Source of the DNA: Paenacidovorax monticola
Lineage (GTDB): Bacteria > Pseudomonadota > Gammaproteobacteria > Burkholderiales > Burkholderiaceae_C
Assembly: GCF_014489595.1 (NCBI RefSeq)
Contig: NZ_CP060790.1
Span: 2,046,001-2,110,000 of the forward strand
Reading direction: 5' to 3'
DNA: 64,000 nt
The position numbers and the translations under genes were made by a program. This document shows, piece by piece, positions 21,961 through 31,375 of the stretch (positions are counted from its first letter, which is position 1; every line of letters starts with the position of its first letter). The notes under the pieces were generated by a model. The model did no database searches and was not told the DNA's origin. It was given only the letters and a program-made list of their open reading frames with translations.

Positions 21961-22051
21961 TACCCGGCCCGCCATACCCCGTATGCGGGGGGCCGTATGT
22001 GCCCCTCTCTTCCCAGGGGAAACCCTGGGCGCCATGCCGGCGCCCCTCGCC

Positions 22052-22591
22052 CTACGTACCCGGCGCTGGAATGACGATGGCCACGCGGCGGTTCTCGCGC
22101 CGTCCGCTGCGGCTGGCGTCCGTGACCAGGGGGCGGCTGCGGCCGAAGCCCCGCACGGTGATGCGGTCCATGGGGATGCCCGCTTCGCTGAGCACCTGGG
22201 CCACGGTCTGGGCTCGGCGCACCGAGAGACGGTCGTTGTAGGCGTCCGACCCGATGTCGTCGGTATGCCCCTCGACCCGCAGCCGGTCGATGCCCACGTT
22301 GGCGAGCGCGCGCCCCATGCGGTCGACGGTCGCCCGGTGGCCTGCGTCGATGCGGTCGGAGTCGAGATCGAACAACAGCTTGCCGGTCATCTGCAGCTCC
22401 CACCCCTCATCGGTCTGCTCGAAGCCGTACTCGCGCAGCACCTCCACCTGGCGCTCGGACCAGGGGCCGCCGGCCCGCGCCGGGGTGGCCGGTGCAACGG
22501 CCTGGCAGCCAGCGAGCGCCAACGCGCACGCCGCGCCGGCCCACCAGGCCATGCGCTTGAGGGAGAACCTGCGAGTGCTCGTGCTCATCAT
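22052..22591 (-). CDS. yfiB: OmpA-family lipoprotein YfiB
   Basis: 179-residue outer-membrane lipoprotein. The signal peptide ends in the lipobox LAGC (ALALAGCQ). The C-terminal OmpA domain binds peptidoglycan and shows LRVEGHTDDIGSDAYNDRLSVRRAQ and VRGFGRSRPL. In the Pseudomonas YfiBNR system YfiB sequesters the periplasmic repressor YfiR and so activates the cyclase YfiN. Here the gene order yfiR-yfiN-yfiB is the same, with 12 bases between yfiN and yfiB, which supports the assignment over a generic OmpA protein. Confidence 0.88.
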   Translation of the reverse strand: MMSTSTRRFSLKRMAWWAGAACALALAGCQAVAPATPARAGGPWSERQVEVLREYGFEQTDEGWELQMTGKLLFDLDSDRIDAGHRATVDRMGRALANVGIDRLRVEGHTDDIGSDAYNDRLSVRRAQTVAQVLSEAGIPMDRITVRGFGRSRPLVTDASRSGRRENRRVAIVIPAPGT

Positions 22592-22603
22592 CCACCTATT
22601 GTC

Positions 22604-23875
22604 TCAGTCTCCGCCCCGGCCCTGCGCCACGCGCGCACTGCCGCGCCGGTGGGTCTTGGCCTGGTACATGGCCGTATCGGCCGCTTCCATGAGGGCATCC
22701 ATGGTACGGCCATGCTCGGGATACAGGGCAATGCCGATGCTCACCGAGGGCTGCAGCGAGCGCCCCTCGGGCAGTGGCACGGCGGCCTGCATCGCCTGCA
22801 GAATCTTTTCGGCGATGCGGGCCGCGTCCTGCGCGCCGCGCACCGAAGGCAGCAGCACGGCGAACTCGTCTCCGCCCAGCCGTGCCACTAGGTCGGAATC
22901 CCGCACCTGCGCGCGCATGCGCTGGGCCACGGCCACGAGCAGCGCGTCGCCGGCCGCGTGGCCGTGGGTGTCGTTGACCTGCTTGAAATGGTCGTTGTCG
23001 AGGAACAGCACGGCCAGCTGCGCCCCCTCGGCCCCGGCCTCCGCGAGGGCCGACTGCAGGCGCTGCTCGAAATGCGCACGGTTGGACAGCCCCGTGAGCC
23101 CGTCGTGGTGGGCCTGGTGCTTGAGCACGCTGTTCTGCTGTTGCAGATGCGCCTGGCGCGCCTCGAGCTCGTCCAGCAGCGCGTTGAAGTCGTCCCCCAG
23201 TTCGCGCAGCTCGGCGATGCGCGCGGGCGGCACACGTTCGCCGAGCGCGCGGTCGCGGTGCACGGCGCGCGCCACGCGTGCCAGGTGCTGCAGCGGGGTC
23301 ACGATGTCGCCCAGCATGCGGCGCGACAGCACGATGCCCACGATGCCGCTCACCGTGGTGCACAACGCCAGCGCCGCCATCCCCGCCACGAGAAAACGCA
23401 GCAAGCCCTGGCCGTCGCTGCGCAGCGCGACCGAGCCGACCAGTTGGCCATCGTGCCGGATGGGCTCGGCGGCGGGTGCCAGGCCCACGGCCCGGGCCAG
23501 CGCCTCGCCCAGGCGGAAATCCATGCGCTCGCGCCCCTGGTTCCACTGTGCGAACACGGCGCCCCCGGTCAGAATCACACGTGCATCGGCCACGCCCTCG
23601 TCGCGTACGATGCGCTCCAGCACCTCCTGGGTTTCGGCGCGATCGCCGAAGACCACCGCCGCCTCCACGGTGTAGGCCAGCGAGCGCGCCATGAGCTGCA
23701 GGTTGTGCCCGAGGTACACGCGCAGCGCCGCCACGCCCACCACGAGCAGCAGCATGCCCGCCAGCGCCACGGCCACGAGGGCCATGCCCAGGTGGGCACG
23801 GTGGACCACGTCGCGCAGCGACGTCTGCCCGCCCCCGAGCAGCGACTCCCGCCAGCTCCCGTGCGCCGCGCTCAT
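22604..23875 (-). CDS. yfiN: Diguanylate cyclase YfiN
   Basis: 423-residue inner-membrane cyclase that makes cyclic di-GMP. Domains: a transmembrane helix (about 31-52), a periplasmic CHASE8-like sensor (MARSLAYTVEAAVVFGDRAETQEVLERI...) to ~150, a second helix (~157-180), HAMP (LARVARAVHRDRALGERVP...) and a GGDEF domain with an intact RLGGDEFAVLL. An RDSD inhibitory site lies five residues before it. In Pseudomonas, YfiR represses this protein through the periplasmic domain. The ATG overlaps the intended stop of yfiR (ATGA). Confidence 0.9.
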   Translation of the reverse strand: MSAAHGSWRESLLGGGQTSLRDVVHRAHLGMALVAVALAGMLLLVVGVAALRVYLGHNLQLMARSLAYTVEAAVVFGDRAETQEVLERIVRDEGVADARVILTGGAVFAQWNQGRERMDFRLGEALARAVGLAPAAEPIRHDGQLVGSVALRSDGQGLLRFLVAGMAALALCTTVSGIVGIVLSRRMLGDIVTPLQHLARVARAVHRDRALGERVPPARIAELRELGDDFNALLDELEARQAHLQQQNSVLKHQAHHDGLTGLSNRAHFEQRLQSALAEAGAEGAQLAVLFLDNDHFKQVNDTHGHAAGDALLVAVAQRMRAQVRDSDLVARLGGDEFAVLLPSVRGAQDAARIAEKILQAMQAAVPLPEGRSLQPSVSIGIALYPEHGRTMDALMEAADTAMYQAKTHRRGSARVAQGRGGD

Positions 23876-24440
23876 GGCCCCCTTTGCGCTTGGCCAGTTG
23901 CAGCACCCGCGGGTTCACGCGCACGCCGCTGCGCGCCACGGAGTCCAGGTTGATCTCGAACGACACGCCACCGGGCCGCACGTCCAGGCAGAACATGCCG
24001 CCGATGCGGCACAGCTCCTGGCGCTCGCTGATGGACAGCAGCGGCCGGTCGCCCAGCCGCGCAACGAGCTGGCGCCAGGCGTCGTCGCCCAGCACCCCGG
24101 CGTATACGCCATCGCACTCGGTCAGCAGCGCCGCGTCATTCAGGTGCATGCGCCGCACCACGGTTCGGCGCGCCCCCGAAAGCACCGCCCCCTTGAGCAG
24201 CTCGTCGGCATACTCCGTGGGCCCGACCACGCACAGCCTCACGGTCTGCGGATCGCCGGGCCAGCGCGTGTAGCTCAGGATGCCGAAAACGGCGTGGGCC
24301 ACGGACTGGGAGCGCTCGTCCGTCTGCACCTCCTGCGCCCGCGTGGGCACGGCGAATGCCATCGCACCGCACAGCGCTGCGGCCGCAGCCCCCCTGGCCA
24401 GCAGGGAACGCCGTCGCTGAAAGTGGTTGGAACGGATCAC
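23872..24440 (-). CDS. yfiR: Periplasmic repressor YfiR, with apparent 1-base deletion
   Basis: YfiR is a small periplasmic protein that holds YfiN inactive. The sequence has a signal peptide with twin arginines (RRRSLLARGAAAAALCG...), then FGILSYTRWPGDPQTVRLCVVGPTEYADELL, LLSISERQELCRIGGMFCLDV and SFEINLDSVARSGVRVNPRVLQLAKRKG, the typical end of the family. As read, the frame runs on into yfiN sequence because a C run at 23878-23882 has five bases. One more base gives a TGA overlapping the yfiN ATG and a 189-residue protein, the usual length. The start is a GTG at 24440 with a GAGGGA upstream. Confidence 0.85.
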
Positions 24441-24497
24441 GCGCGCACTCCCTCGTCGTGGTGTTTTGGGCCAGTGTATACCCGGCCCTGCCAGGGC

Positions 24498-26746
24498 TCA
24501 GCGCCTGGCCGCCGCCGCGCGCACACCCGCGCCGCGCACCTCGAACTGCAGGCTGTCGAGCGCCTGGCCGCGCGCATCGGTCAGCTCCAGCCGGTGCCGA
24601 CCCGGCCAGGGCAGCCAGGCCCAGCGCGCGCCCCGCCCCAGCTCGCGCCCGTCGATGCGCCAGCGCAGCTCGCCCCCGCCGCTGGCCTCGAACTGCAGTC
24701 GCTGGCGCTCGGGCGGGATGTCCGGGTCCAGCGCGATGACGGTGCCCGGCGCGGGGGCCACGATGCGCGCGGGGCCCCGCACCATGTCATTCAGGGCTTT
24801 TTTGCCTCTGGCGCTCTTGCCATCTGCGCCATTAGCTACTGAATCAATAGCAAACAAGGTCTGCTGGGTACCGGGAAGAAACCACTCGTCGCGCGCGCTC
24901 TCGAGCGGCGCGCCGCGCACCGCATCCTGGCCGAAGCGCACCGGCGCACGCACCAGGCCGGCCGGCGCGCGCGGCGGGCGGCTGGGCTCGCGCGCATGCA
25001 ACTGAGCCATGACGGCGGCCCAGACGGGCGCGGCGCCGCTGGTGCCGCTCACGTCGTGCATGGGGCGCCACTCGCGTTGCCCACCCACACGCCCACGGTG
25101 TAGCGCTGCGACCAGCCCACGGCCCAGTTGTCGCGCATGTCCTTGCTGGTACCTGTTTTCACGGCACTCCAGAAGCGCGTGGCCAGCACGCTGTCGGTGC
25201 CGAAGGTGCGCGCGCGGGCGTTGGGATCGGACAGGATGTCGCCCACGACGAAGGCCGCGCCCGCGTCGATCGCCGGCGTGAACGCGGGGCGCGGAGTGGG
25301 CGCATAGGCCACGGTGCTCGCGCGCCCGCCATTGGCCAGCGCCCGAAAGCCGTTGGCGAGCTGCAGCAGCGACACCTCGGGGCTGCCCAGCGCCAGGCTG
25401 TAGCCGTAGTAGCTGCCGCCCTCGCGCAGCGCGATGCCCAAGCGCCGCAACTGCGTGGCAAAGGCATCGGGCGACACCATCACGAGCGCGCGCACGGCCG
25501 GCACGTTGAGCGAGGCCGCGAGCGCCGTGCGCACCGAGACCCAGCCCTTGAACTGCCGGTCGTAGTTCTGCGGAATGTAGAGACCGCTGGCCGTGGCGAT
25601 CTGCGCGGGCGAATCCTCGACCAGCGAGGCCGCCGTGAGCCGCCGCTCGGCGATGGCCTGCGCATACAGGAAGGGCTTGAGCGTGGAGCCGGGCTGGCGC
25701 TGCGCGAGCACGCCGTCCACCTCGGCGGCCTGGCTCAGGGCCCCTGACGATCCTACCCAGGCCAGCACCTCGCCCGTGGCGTTGTCGAGCACCACCACGG
25801 CGCCGTCCTCCACGTTGCGGCCGCGCAGTTCGCGCAGGTGCTGCGTGAGCGTCTCCAGCGCAAAGCGCTGCAGCGGCGCACGGAGCGTGGAGCGCAGCAC
25901 CGGCGCTGGCGCCCCATCCGGCCCGCCGCGCGCGCGCTGCTGGGCCAGCAGCTGGCGCGCGAAGTGCGGCGCCACGCCCTCGCTCGCATCGAAGGCGCGG
26001 CGCTGCAGCGCGGCGCTGGTGAACAGGTCCAGCGCATCGCAGTCGGTGGGCGCGGGCCTGCGCATCTCGCGCAGCACGCCGCAGGCACGCTGGGCCACTG
26101 CGGCGGGCCGGGCGTTGGGGGCACGCACCAGGGCGGCAGCCACGGCGGCCTCGCGCTCATCCAGGCCATGCGCGGCCTTGCCGAACAGCGTGCGCGCAAG
26201 CGCGTCAATGCCCACCACCTCGCCCCGGAAAGGTACGAGGTTGAGGTAGGCCTCCAGGATCTGGTCCTTGCGCCAGCGCCGGTCCAGCACCTGCGCGGCC
26301 ACCGTCTGGCCGAGCTTCTGCACCACGCTGCGCCCGCCCGGCCCCTGGCGCCAGTCGCCATCGAGCAGGCCCGCGAGCTGCATGGTGATGGTGCTGGCGC
26401 CGCGCGTGCGCTGGTTCCACAGGTTGCCCCAAGCTGCGGCCGAGGCGGCACGCCAGTCCACTCCGCTGTGCTCGTAGAACCGCTTGTCCTCGCTGAGCAC
26501 CAGCGCCTGGCGCAGCGCGCTCGACACGTCGGCCAGCGGCACCCACTGGCCGCGCCGCACGGTGGCGTCGGTGCGCACGCGCTGCAGCACCTCGCCCTCA
26601 CGCGAGAGGATCAATGTGTCGGAAGGGCGGAAGTCACGCCGCACCTCGTCGAACGCGGGCAGGGCCAGCGCGGGCAGGCCGGTACCCGCCAGCCATACGA
26701 AGGCGAGCGCCCGGCGCACCACGGCTTGGCGCACGCAGGCGTGCAT
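24498..26746 (-). CDS. pbpC: Penicillin-binding protein 1C, with apparent 1-base deletion and repeat insertion
   Basis: Peptidoglycan glycosyltransferase/transpeptidase. After a signal anchor, the GT51 domain has the catalytic Glu86 in EDKRFYEHSGVDW and RGASTITMQLA. The transpeptidase domain has the SxxK serine at 354 (QPGSTLKPFL), an SLN and the KTGTS motif. A C-terminal BiPBP_C domain completes it. The frame breaks near 25062-25070; one extra base restores GNASG-x-PMHDVSGTSGAAPVW and a product of about 749 residues. A 63-bp copy of the family repeat is inserted in frame at 24793-24855, adding about 20 residues (FAIDSVANGADGKSARGKKA) before the C-terminal domain. The ATG overlaps the mgsA stop. 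Confidence 0.9.
24793..24855 (+). repeat. AGCTA stem-loop repeat, copy 2, inside pbpC
   Basis: Contains GCGCCATTAGCTACTGAATC followed by AATAGCAAAC, which matches copy 7 downstream of the third IPTL-CTERM gene at 22 of 23 positions on this flank. It lies in frame in the pbpC coding sequence. Confidence 0.75.
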
Positions 26747-27618
26747 CAGCGGGGGCCGCGCAGGCGCGCGGCATCGCACCAGCGCTGGGCCACCGAGGGC
26801 GAGGTGGTGCACACCGCGTCGTGCGTGCAGGTGGTGACGGCGCGCTCCAGCAACTGGATGTCGGCCTCGTGCTGGCGCGCCACGTGCGGGTCCTCGAAGA
26901 AGATGGCGCGGTGGCAGCGCCGCTCCAGCACCAGGTCGGCGATCTGCGCGTCGCCGCCCAGCGGGCCGCTGTTGAAGCGCTGCACCCAGGGCGTCCCGGC
27001 GGGCCAGCCGCGGCTCCAGGCCAGTTCGTTGAGCCGCTGGCCCGTTGTGCCCGTGGCCACGCGCTGGCCAAAGCGCGACAGCACGTCGAAGTTGCGGTCG
27101 GCGAAATCGATCATGGCGGCCTTCATCGCATCGTGCGCGATCAGCGCCACGGTCTGCCCGCCCAGGGCGTGAAAGCGGTCGGCGTTGCGGTCGGCGGGCA
27201 GGCCCGCGTGGATGCGCTCCATCTCCACCCAGTCGCGCGCGCTGGCCACGGTGGAAATGAACGGCTTGCCGTGGATGACGCACTGGCGCTTGAGCGCCAG
27301 CGCCTCGGGAAAGATGGATGACGGGTCCACCGGATCGATGAGGTAGATGGCACCGTCGAGCGTGCGGCCCTGCCCCGGCATGCCCACCACTTCGGCCACG
27401 AGCTTCATGAGGCCGCCCTCGCGGCCATAGGGATAGCGCACCAGCGGCTGGTAGCCCCGCAGCATGCCGGCGGCGGCGATGGCGTCGTGCGTGCGGCCCA
27501 CGGCGTGCAGGCCGAGCTGCAGTTCACGGATGCCCGCCTCGCAGGCTCGCAGCAGGGCGAACAGCGCGGCGTCCTCGGTTTGGTGGTGCAGGCGGTTGGC
27601 GGCAAGACCCATCAGCAT
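26746..27618 (-). CDS. mgsA: Methylglyoxal synthase with two MGS-like domains
   Basis: Methylglyoxal synthase converts dihydroxyacetone phosphate to methylglyoxal and phosphate. The C-terminal half (about residues 150-285) is a classic MgsA: VALIAHDAMKAAMIDFADR, the phosphate-binding VATGTTGQRL, FNSGPLGGDAQIADLV with its catalytic Asp, and IFFEDPHVARQHEADIQLL. The N-terminal ~150 residues look like a second, diverged copy (GLAANRLHHQTEDAAL, LHAVGRTHDAIAAAG, LDGAIYLIDPVDPSSIFPEA) and lack the clear TGTTG motif, so they may be regulatory or structural. The usual enzyme is about 150 residues. Its TGA overlaps the pbpC ATG by one base, so the two genes are co-translated. Confidence 0.85.
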   Translation of the reverse strand: MLMGLAANRLHHQTEDAALFALLRACEAGIRELQLGLHAVGRTHDAIAAAGMLRGYQPLVRYPYGREGGLMKLVAEVVGMPGQGRTLDGAIYLIDPVDPSSIFPEALALKRQCVIHGKPFISTVASARDWVEMERIHAGLPADRNADRFHALGGQTVALIAHDAMKAAMIDFADRNFDVLSRFGQRVATGTTGQRLNELAWSRGWPAGTPWVQRFNSGPLGGDAQIADLVLERRCHRAIFFEDPHVARQHEADIQLLERAVTTCTHDAVCTTSPSVAQRWCDAARLRGPR

Positions 27619-27835
27619 GGCGTGGCGGACTCTTCAAGGAATGGTAGGGGAAGGCTGGCGGAGGCCGCGCGGCGGCGGCATGCCAAGCATAGCCGCAGCC
27701 ACCGGCCTGGGGGTGAAGGCACCCCGCCCGGCATGCACTCGCACCACTGGCGCACCACCCCATCCGGCTTGATGCAGCGCAAATCCACACCACCCACAGG
27801 GCCCCACACTGGCCCCGCCCCGAAGCAGACCCGCC

Positions 27836-28054
27836 ATGGCCAAGAAGTTCCCTCCCAACCCGCCGCACCCCGAACGCAACTGCTGGGGCTGCGACCGCTA
27901 CTGCGCCGCCGACGCCATGCTCTGCGGCAATGGATCGGAGCGCACGCAGCACCCCGTGGAACTGTTCGGCCCCGGCTGGTCGGACTGGGAGCCCCCCACA
28001 GCAGCGGCGCCTGGAGCCGGGCCAGCGCACGCCGCCGGACACCAGGCGGCGTAG
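27836..28054 (+). CDS. DUF3079 small protein
   Basis: 72-residue protein with the DUF3079 pattern: MAKKFPPNPPHPERNCWGCD then CAADAMLCGNGSERTQHPVELFG. Four cysteines (CWGC, CAAD, LCGN) suggest metal binding. Function is unknown. It is a single plus-strand gene in a minus-strand block, convergent with the DHFR-like gene only 4 bases from its stop. The Ala/Gly-rich tail after residue 52 is not conserved in the family as I know it. Confidence 0.85.
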   Translation: MAKKFPPNPPHPERNCWGCDRYCAADAMLCGNGSERTQHPVELFGPGWSDWEPPTAAAPGAGPAHAAGHQAA

Positions 28055-28058
28055 GCCG

Positions 28059-28706
28059 TCAGGCGCGCCGCTGCAGAAAGACGTGGACCGCGCGCTCGCC
28101 ACCGACCTGGCGGGTGCACTCATAGCCCAGCGCAGGCAGGTCCAGCCCCTCCCAGAACGGCTCGCCGCTGCCCAGCAGCACGGGCCGGATGACCAGGTGC
28201 ATCTCGTCCACCAGGCCCGCGCGCAGGTACTGCCGCACCGTGGAGACCCCGCCGCCCAGGCGCACGTCACGCCCGCCCGCCGCCGCGCTGGCCTCGGCCC
28301 AGGCCGTGTGGATGCCCTCGGTGACGAAGTGGAATTCCGTGCCCCCGGCCATTTGGAGGGGCGGCCGCGGGTGGTGCGTGAGCACGAAGACGGGGGCATG
28401 GTATGGCGGGTCTTCGCCCCACCAGCCCTTCCAGCCCTCGTCGGGCCAGGGCCCCCGGATGGGGCCGAACATGTTGCGCCCCAGAATCCAGGCGCCAATG
28501 CCGTCGAAGCCCTGCTCGGCCATGGTGTTGTCCACGCCGGTCTCGCCCTCGCCTTCGCCGTGCATCCGGCGCCACAGGCGCGTGTGGAAGAACCACTCCA
28601 TCAGCTCGGGGCCGCGCACGCCCAGGGGGTTGTGCAGGTCCTGGCCCGGCCCGGCTCCGAAGCCGTCCAGGGAGAGCGTGAAGCTCTGGACGCGAAGTTT
28701 CGACAT
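28059..28706 (-). CDS. RibD C-terminal/dihydrofolate reductase-like protein
   Basis: 215-residue protein of the RibD_C family, NADPH-dependent reductases with the dihydrofolate reductase fold. Visible are the start SKLRVQSFTLSLDGF, the GAWILGRNMFGPIRGPW segment, VFVLTHHPRPPL and the cofactor-binding GGRDVRLGGGVSTVRQYLRAGLVDEMHL. The C-terminal LVIRPVLLGSGEPFWEGLD is typical. This subgroup is common in soil bacteria and its physiological substrate is unknown; it is not a riboflavin operon member here. I chose ATG 28706, four codons inside a longer possible start at 28718. Confidence 0.88.
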   Translation of the reverse strand: MSKLRVQSFTLSLDGFGAGPGQDLHNPLGVRGPELMEWFFHTRLWRRMHGEGEGETGVDNTMAEQGFDGIGAWILGRNMFGPIRGPWPDEGWKGWWGEDPPYHAPVFVLTHHPRPPLQMAGGTEFHFVTEGIHTAWAEASAAAGGRDVRLGGGVSTVRQYLRAGLVDEMHLVIRPVLLGSGEPFWEGLDLPALGYECTRQVGGERAVHVFLQRRA

Positions 28707-28778
28707 GGCATGCCCCATCGCAAGAATGCCCCGCCTTGCACCGCACGCGCAGTCCCTCCGGCGAAGGCCCGATGCCGG

Positions 28779-29306
28779 CTAGGCCTGAGACCGGGGCAGG
28801 TTCTCCAGCACGACCGCCATCCGCTGCGCCACGGACAAGTCTCCCTCAATCTCGATCACGGGGCAACGCCGCCGGGCGAGCCAGGCGCGCTGGCGCGCGA
28901 GGCTGCGGCCGTCCATGGCACCCTCGTCGTACTGCGCGGCCCAGGCGAGGAATTCAGGGTCGGCCGCGCCGAAACGGCGCAGTTCGCGCGCCCGCAGGCG
29001 CTCCAGGCGCACCGCGGCATCGAGGTACAGGAAGACGATCTGGTCGAAGGCATCCTCGACCGGCCCGCCCCAGCCGTCGATGCCACCGGCCAGCACACAG
29101 CGCGGCGCGCGCTCCAGGTCGGCCGCGAGCAGCGCCAGCCGCTCTTCGGGCGAGCGCCGGTCCTGGAAGGGCGGCTCGGGCTTGACCCAGAAGTAATCGT
29201 CGCTGTCGAGGCAGGTGCAGCCCAGGTGGCCGGCCAGAGCTGCCGCCAGCGTGGTCGAGCCGGCGCCCGCAGCCCCTGTGACGAGGATGCGCAGCGGCCC
29301 GCTCAC
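28779..29306 (-). CDS. P-loop nucleotide kinase-like protein
   Basis: 175 residues with a Walker A motif [11 protein letters not shown] near the N-terminus, a DSDDYFW switch and a LID-like arginine-rich region (RARELRRFG...[14 protein letters not shown]). The fold is that of adenylate kinase-like or shikimate kinase-like small-molecule kinases, but the substrate cannot be assigned. The start is a GTG at 29306 that overlaps the csaA stop (GTGA), so it is probably translated together with csaA. Confidence 0.75.
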   Translation of the reverse strand: MSGPLRILVTGAAGAGSTTLAAALAGHLGCTCLDSDDYFWVKPEPPFQDRRSPEERLALLAADLERAPRCVLAGGIDGWGGPVEDAFDQIVFLYLDAAVRLERLRARELRRFGAADPEFLAWAAQYDEGAMDGRSLARQRAWLARRRCPVIEIEGDLSVAQRMAVVLENLPRSQA

Positions 29307-29641
29307 AGCAGCTTGGTGCCCAGCGGCACGTCATGCTCCGGCACGCACAGGGTCACCGCCCCGTCCGCGTCGTGCAGCCCGGTCACCAGGCATTCCGAAC
29401 GGAACGGGCCCACCTGCTTGGGCGGGAAGTTGACGACGGCGACCACGAGCTTGCCCACCAGCGATTCCGGGCTGTAGTGCCGCGTGATCTGGGCGCTCGA
29501 TGGGCGCTGGCCGATCTCCGGACCGAAATCGACGAGCAGCTTGTAGGCGGGCTTGCGGGCCTCGGGAAAGGGCTCCGCGCGGACGATGCGCCCGACGCGC
29601 AGTTCGACCTTCGTGAAATCCTCCCAGGTGATGGGGTCCAT
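29303..29641 (-). CDS. csaA: tRNA-binding protein CsaA
   Basis: 112-residue protein made of a single EMAP/Trbp111-type tRNA-binding OB fold. The pattern [46 protein letters not shown], then [29 protein letters not shown] and the C-terminal [14 protein letters not shown], is that of CsaA, a dimeric tRNA-binding protein proposed to have export-related chaperone activity in Bacillus. The length is normal. Start at ATG 29641. Confidence 0.93.
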   Translation of the reverse strand: MDPITWEDFTKVELRVGRIVRAEPFPEARKPAYKLLVDFGPEIGQRPSSAQITRHYSPESLVGKLVVAVVNFPPKQVGPFRSECLVTGLHDADGAVTLCVPEHDVPLGTKLL

Positions 29642-29685
29642 GGTTTTTCCTGTCCGGTTTTCTTCTGGGATCCGATGTGCGGCCT

Positions 29686-30390
29686 TCACCGCTCGCCGCC
29701 CACGGCCCGGCGCAGCGCCGCGCGGGCCAGGAGCCGGGTCGAATCGAGCGTGGGCAGCGCGGAGTTGCCGTCGTGGATGATCAGCGGGATTTCGGTGCAC
29801 CCGAGCACGACGGCATCGCAGCCGCGTGCCTTGAGCCCTTCGATGACGCGCTGGAAGTACGCCACGGTCTCCGGCCGGAAGATGCCGTAGACCAGCTCGT
29901 CCATGATGAGGCGGCCGATCTCATCGCGCTCCGCGTCCGGCGGACGCACGCATTCCAGCCCGCACGCCCGCAGCTTCTCGGGGTAGACCTCGCTGGCCAC
30001 CAGCCAGCGCGTGCCCGTGAGCCCGATGCGCCGGTAGCCCCGCGCCGCCGCTTCGGCCGCCACGACCTCCGCGATGTGCAGCCATGGCAGGGGCGAGGCC
30101 GCGGCCACCTGCGGGAACGCCTGGTGGATGGTGTTGTCCGGGCAGACCAGGAAGTCCGCCCCTGCGCGCTCCAGCCGCTGGGCCGACGTCAGCATCGGCG
30201 CGGCGACACCGGCCAGGTCATCCTGGTCAAGGCAGCGCACGTAGTCCGCCAGCGACGCGGAGTGCAGCGAGACCTCGGGGTGCGCGTGCGGCCCCAGCAG
30301 GGCGGCCCCTTCGGCGCAGATGGTACGGTAGCACAGCGCCGCCCCTTCGGCCGAGCAGGCCACGATGCCGATATGCAGTGGAGTGGTCAT
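29686..30390 (-). CDS. Aspartate/glutamate racemase family protein
   Basis: 234 residues. The two catalytic cysteines are visible: Cys in [11 protein letters not shown] and Cys in [13 protein letters not shown], as expected for cofactor-independent Asp/Glu racemases. The family also includes hydantoin racemases and maleate isomerases. The sequence is close in type to the partial racemase at the window's right end (VMGCTEIPLAL). It lies 44 bases upstream of csaA, on the same strand. The exact amino acid is not clear. Confidence 0.88.
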   Translation of the reverse strand: MTTPLHIGIVACSAEGAALCYRTICAEGAALLGPHAHPEVSLHSASLADYVRCLDQDDLAGVAAPMLTSAQRLERAGADFLVCPDNTIHQAFPQVAAASPLPWLHIAEVVAAEAAARGYRRIGLTGTRWLVASEVYPEKLRACGLECVRPPDAERDEIGRLIMDELVYGIFRPETVAYFQRVIEGLKARGCDAVVLGCTEIPLIIHDGNSALPTLDSTRLLARAALRRAVGGER

Positions 30391-30462
30391 GGCATGGTTC
30401 CCTTCAAGGCTTGCATCATGCCCGCGCCGAAACCCGGACTGCAGGCACGGCCGGCCGGGAGG

Positions 30463-30920
30463 TCAGGCGCCCTCCAGGGCCGCAGCCATGGGAACAAACG
30501 CAATGCCGTTCCTCTCCTGCCGGGGGCCGGTGGCGGCAAAGCCCAGCCTTTCGTAGACAGCCACGGCATTCAGGCTCGCGTTGACCGTGAACGGCCGCAG
30601 GTCTGGCGCAAGGCCCTCGCGCACGGCCCGCCAGAGAGCGCGCGCCAGCCCCTGCCCCGGAACGGCGCGGCAACGAACAGGTGGTACAGATGGCGCCCAT
30701 CCTGCAAGGCAATCGCCCCGGCCAATGCGCCGCCCTCTTCGGCGATCAGGTACCGGAATGCCGGATCGGCGATGCGGCTGTGGATGGCCGGCACCGCGAT
30801 GCCTTCCAGGAAGCGTGCGGGCACTGCCGCGCCGGGATCGGCCACGAAGTGATGCGCCGACAGATGGATCAACGCACTGATGGCTTCGGCGTCGTCAGGG
30901 GTTGCGGTTCGGATGTTCAT
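30463..30920 (-). CDS. GNAT N-acetyltransferase, with apparent 1-base deletion
   Basis: The first ~90 residues (MNIRTATPDDAEAISALIHL... to LYHLFVAAPFRGRG) contain the acetyl-CoA pyrophosphate-binding motif of GNAT enzymes. The frame breaks near 30648. Adding one base continues into LARALWRAVREGLAPDLRPF and VNASLNAVAVYERLGF, the rest of the family fold, and a stop at 30463-30465 (152 residues, normal length). The substrate is unknown. A single missing C explains the break, as in several other genes here. Confidence 0.82.
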
Positions 30921-31022
30921 GGAGTGGGAAGCGCCTTTCGGCCGGCCTGATCGCATGCGGGCATGCGTCGTGCCAGGCTGGAGGGAATCAGACAACGGTG
31001 CGCGCCGGGCATGGCCTGTGCA

Positions 31023-31298
31023 TCAGTCCTGCGCCGGATCCAGCACAAACACCATGCCAAAGGCCCCCACGGAGATGGTGCGGCCATTGACCGTGGTGTA
31101 CGAAGCGACACCCAGCGGGTGGTAGGTGGACGTGAAGGCCGTGATCACCCCCACGCCGAACATCCCCGCGAGGGGGCTGCGCTCCGCGATCGCCTCGCTG
31201 ATCCGCTGGCGGTGCTGTTCGGGCGACGGATTCAGCGCGAAGGCCGCGGCGACGACGGCGCAGGCTGCGATGGCCGAGAAAATGGCGGCTTTGGCCAT
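31023..31298 (-). CDS. Small exported protein of unknown function
   Basis: 91-residue protein with a hydrophobic N-terminus (AKAAIFSAIAACAVVAAAFAL) that can act as signal peptide or anchor, followed by a short soluble part with SPEQHRQRISEAIAERSPLAG and a Gly/Tyr/Val-rich end (YHPLGVASYTTVNGRTISVG). I cannot name a family. It lies between the GNAT and macroglobulin genes, all on the minus strand, and has AGGAGC before the ATG. Confidence 0.6.
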   Translation of the reverse strand: MAKAAIFSAIAACAVVAAAFALNPSPEQHRQRISEAIAERSPLAGMFGVGVITAFTSTYHPLGVASYTTVNGRTISVGAFGMVFVLDPAQD

Positions 31299-31375
31299 GG
31301 TGGTTGCTCCTGGGCGGATGGTTCCGCCACGATACACGCGCGGGGCGGGGGCCCGTGCCCCCTGCCCCTCCGATC

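Noticed and set aside
22596..24440. A 614-residue YfiR fusion protein
   Set aside because: After the YfiR end the sequence is the shifted frame of yfiN; one missing base explains it.
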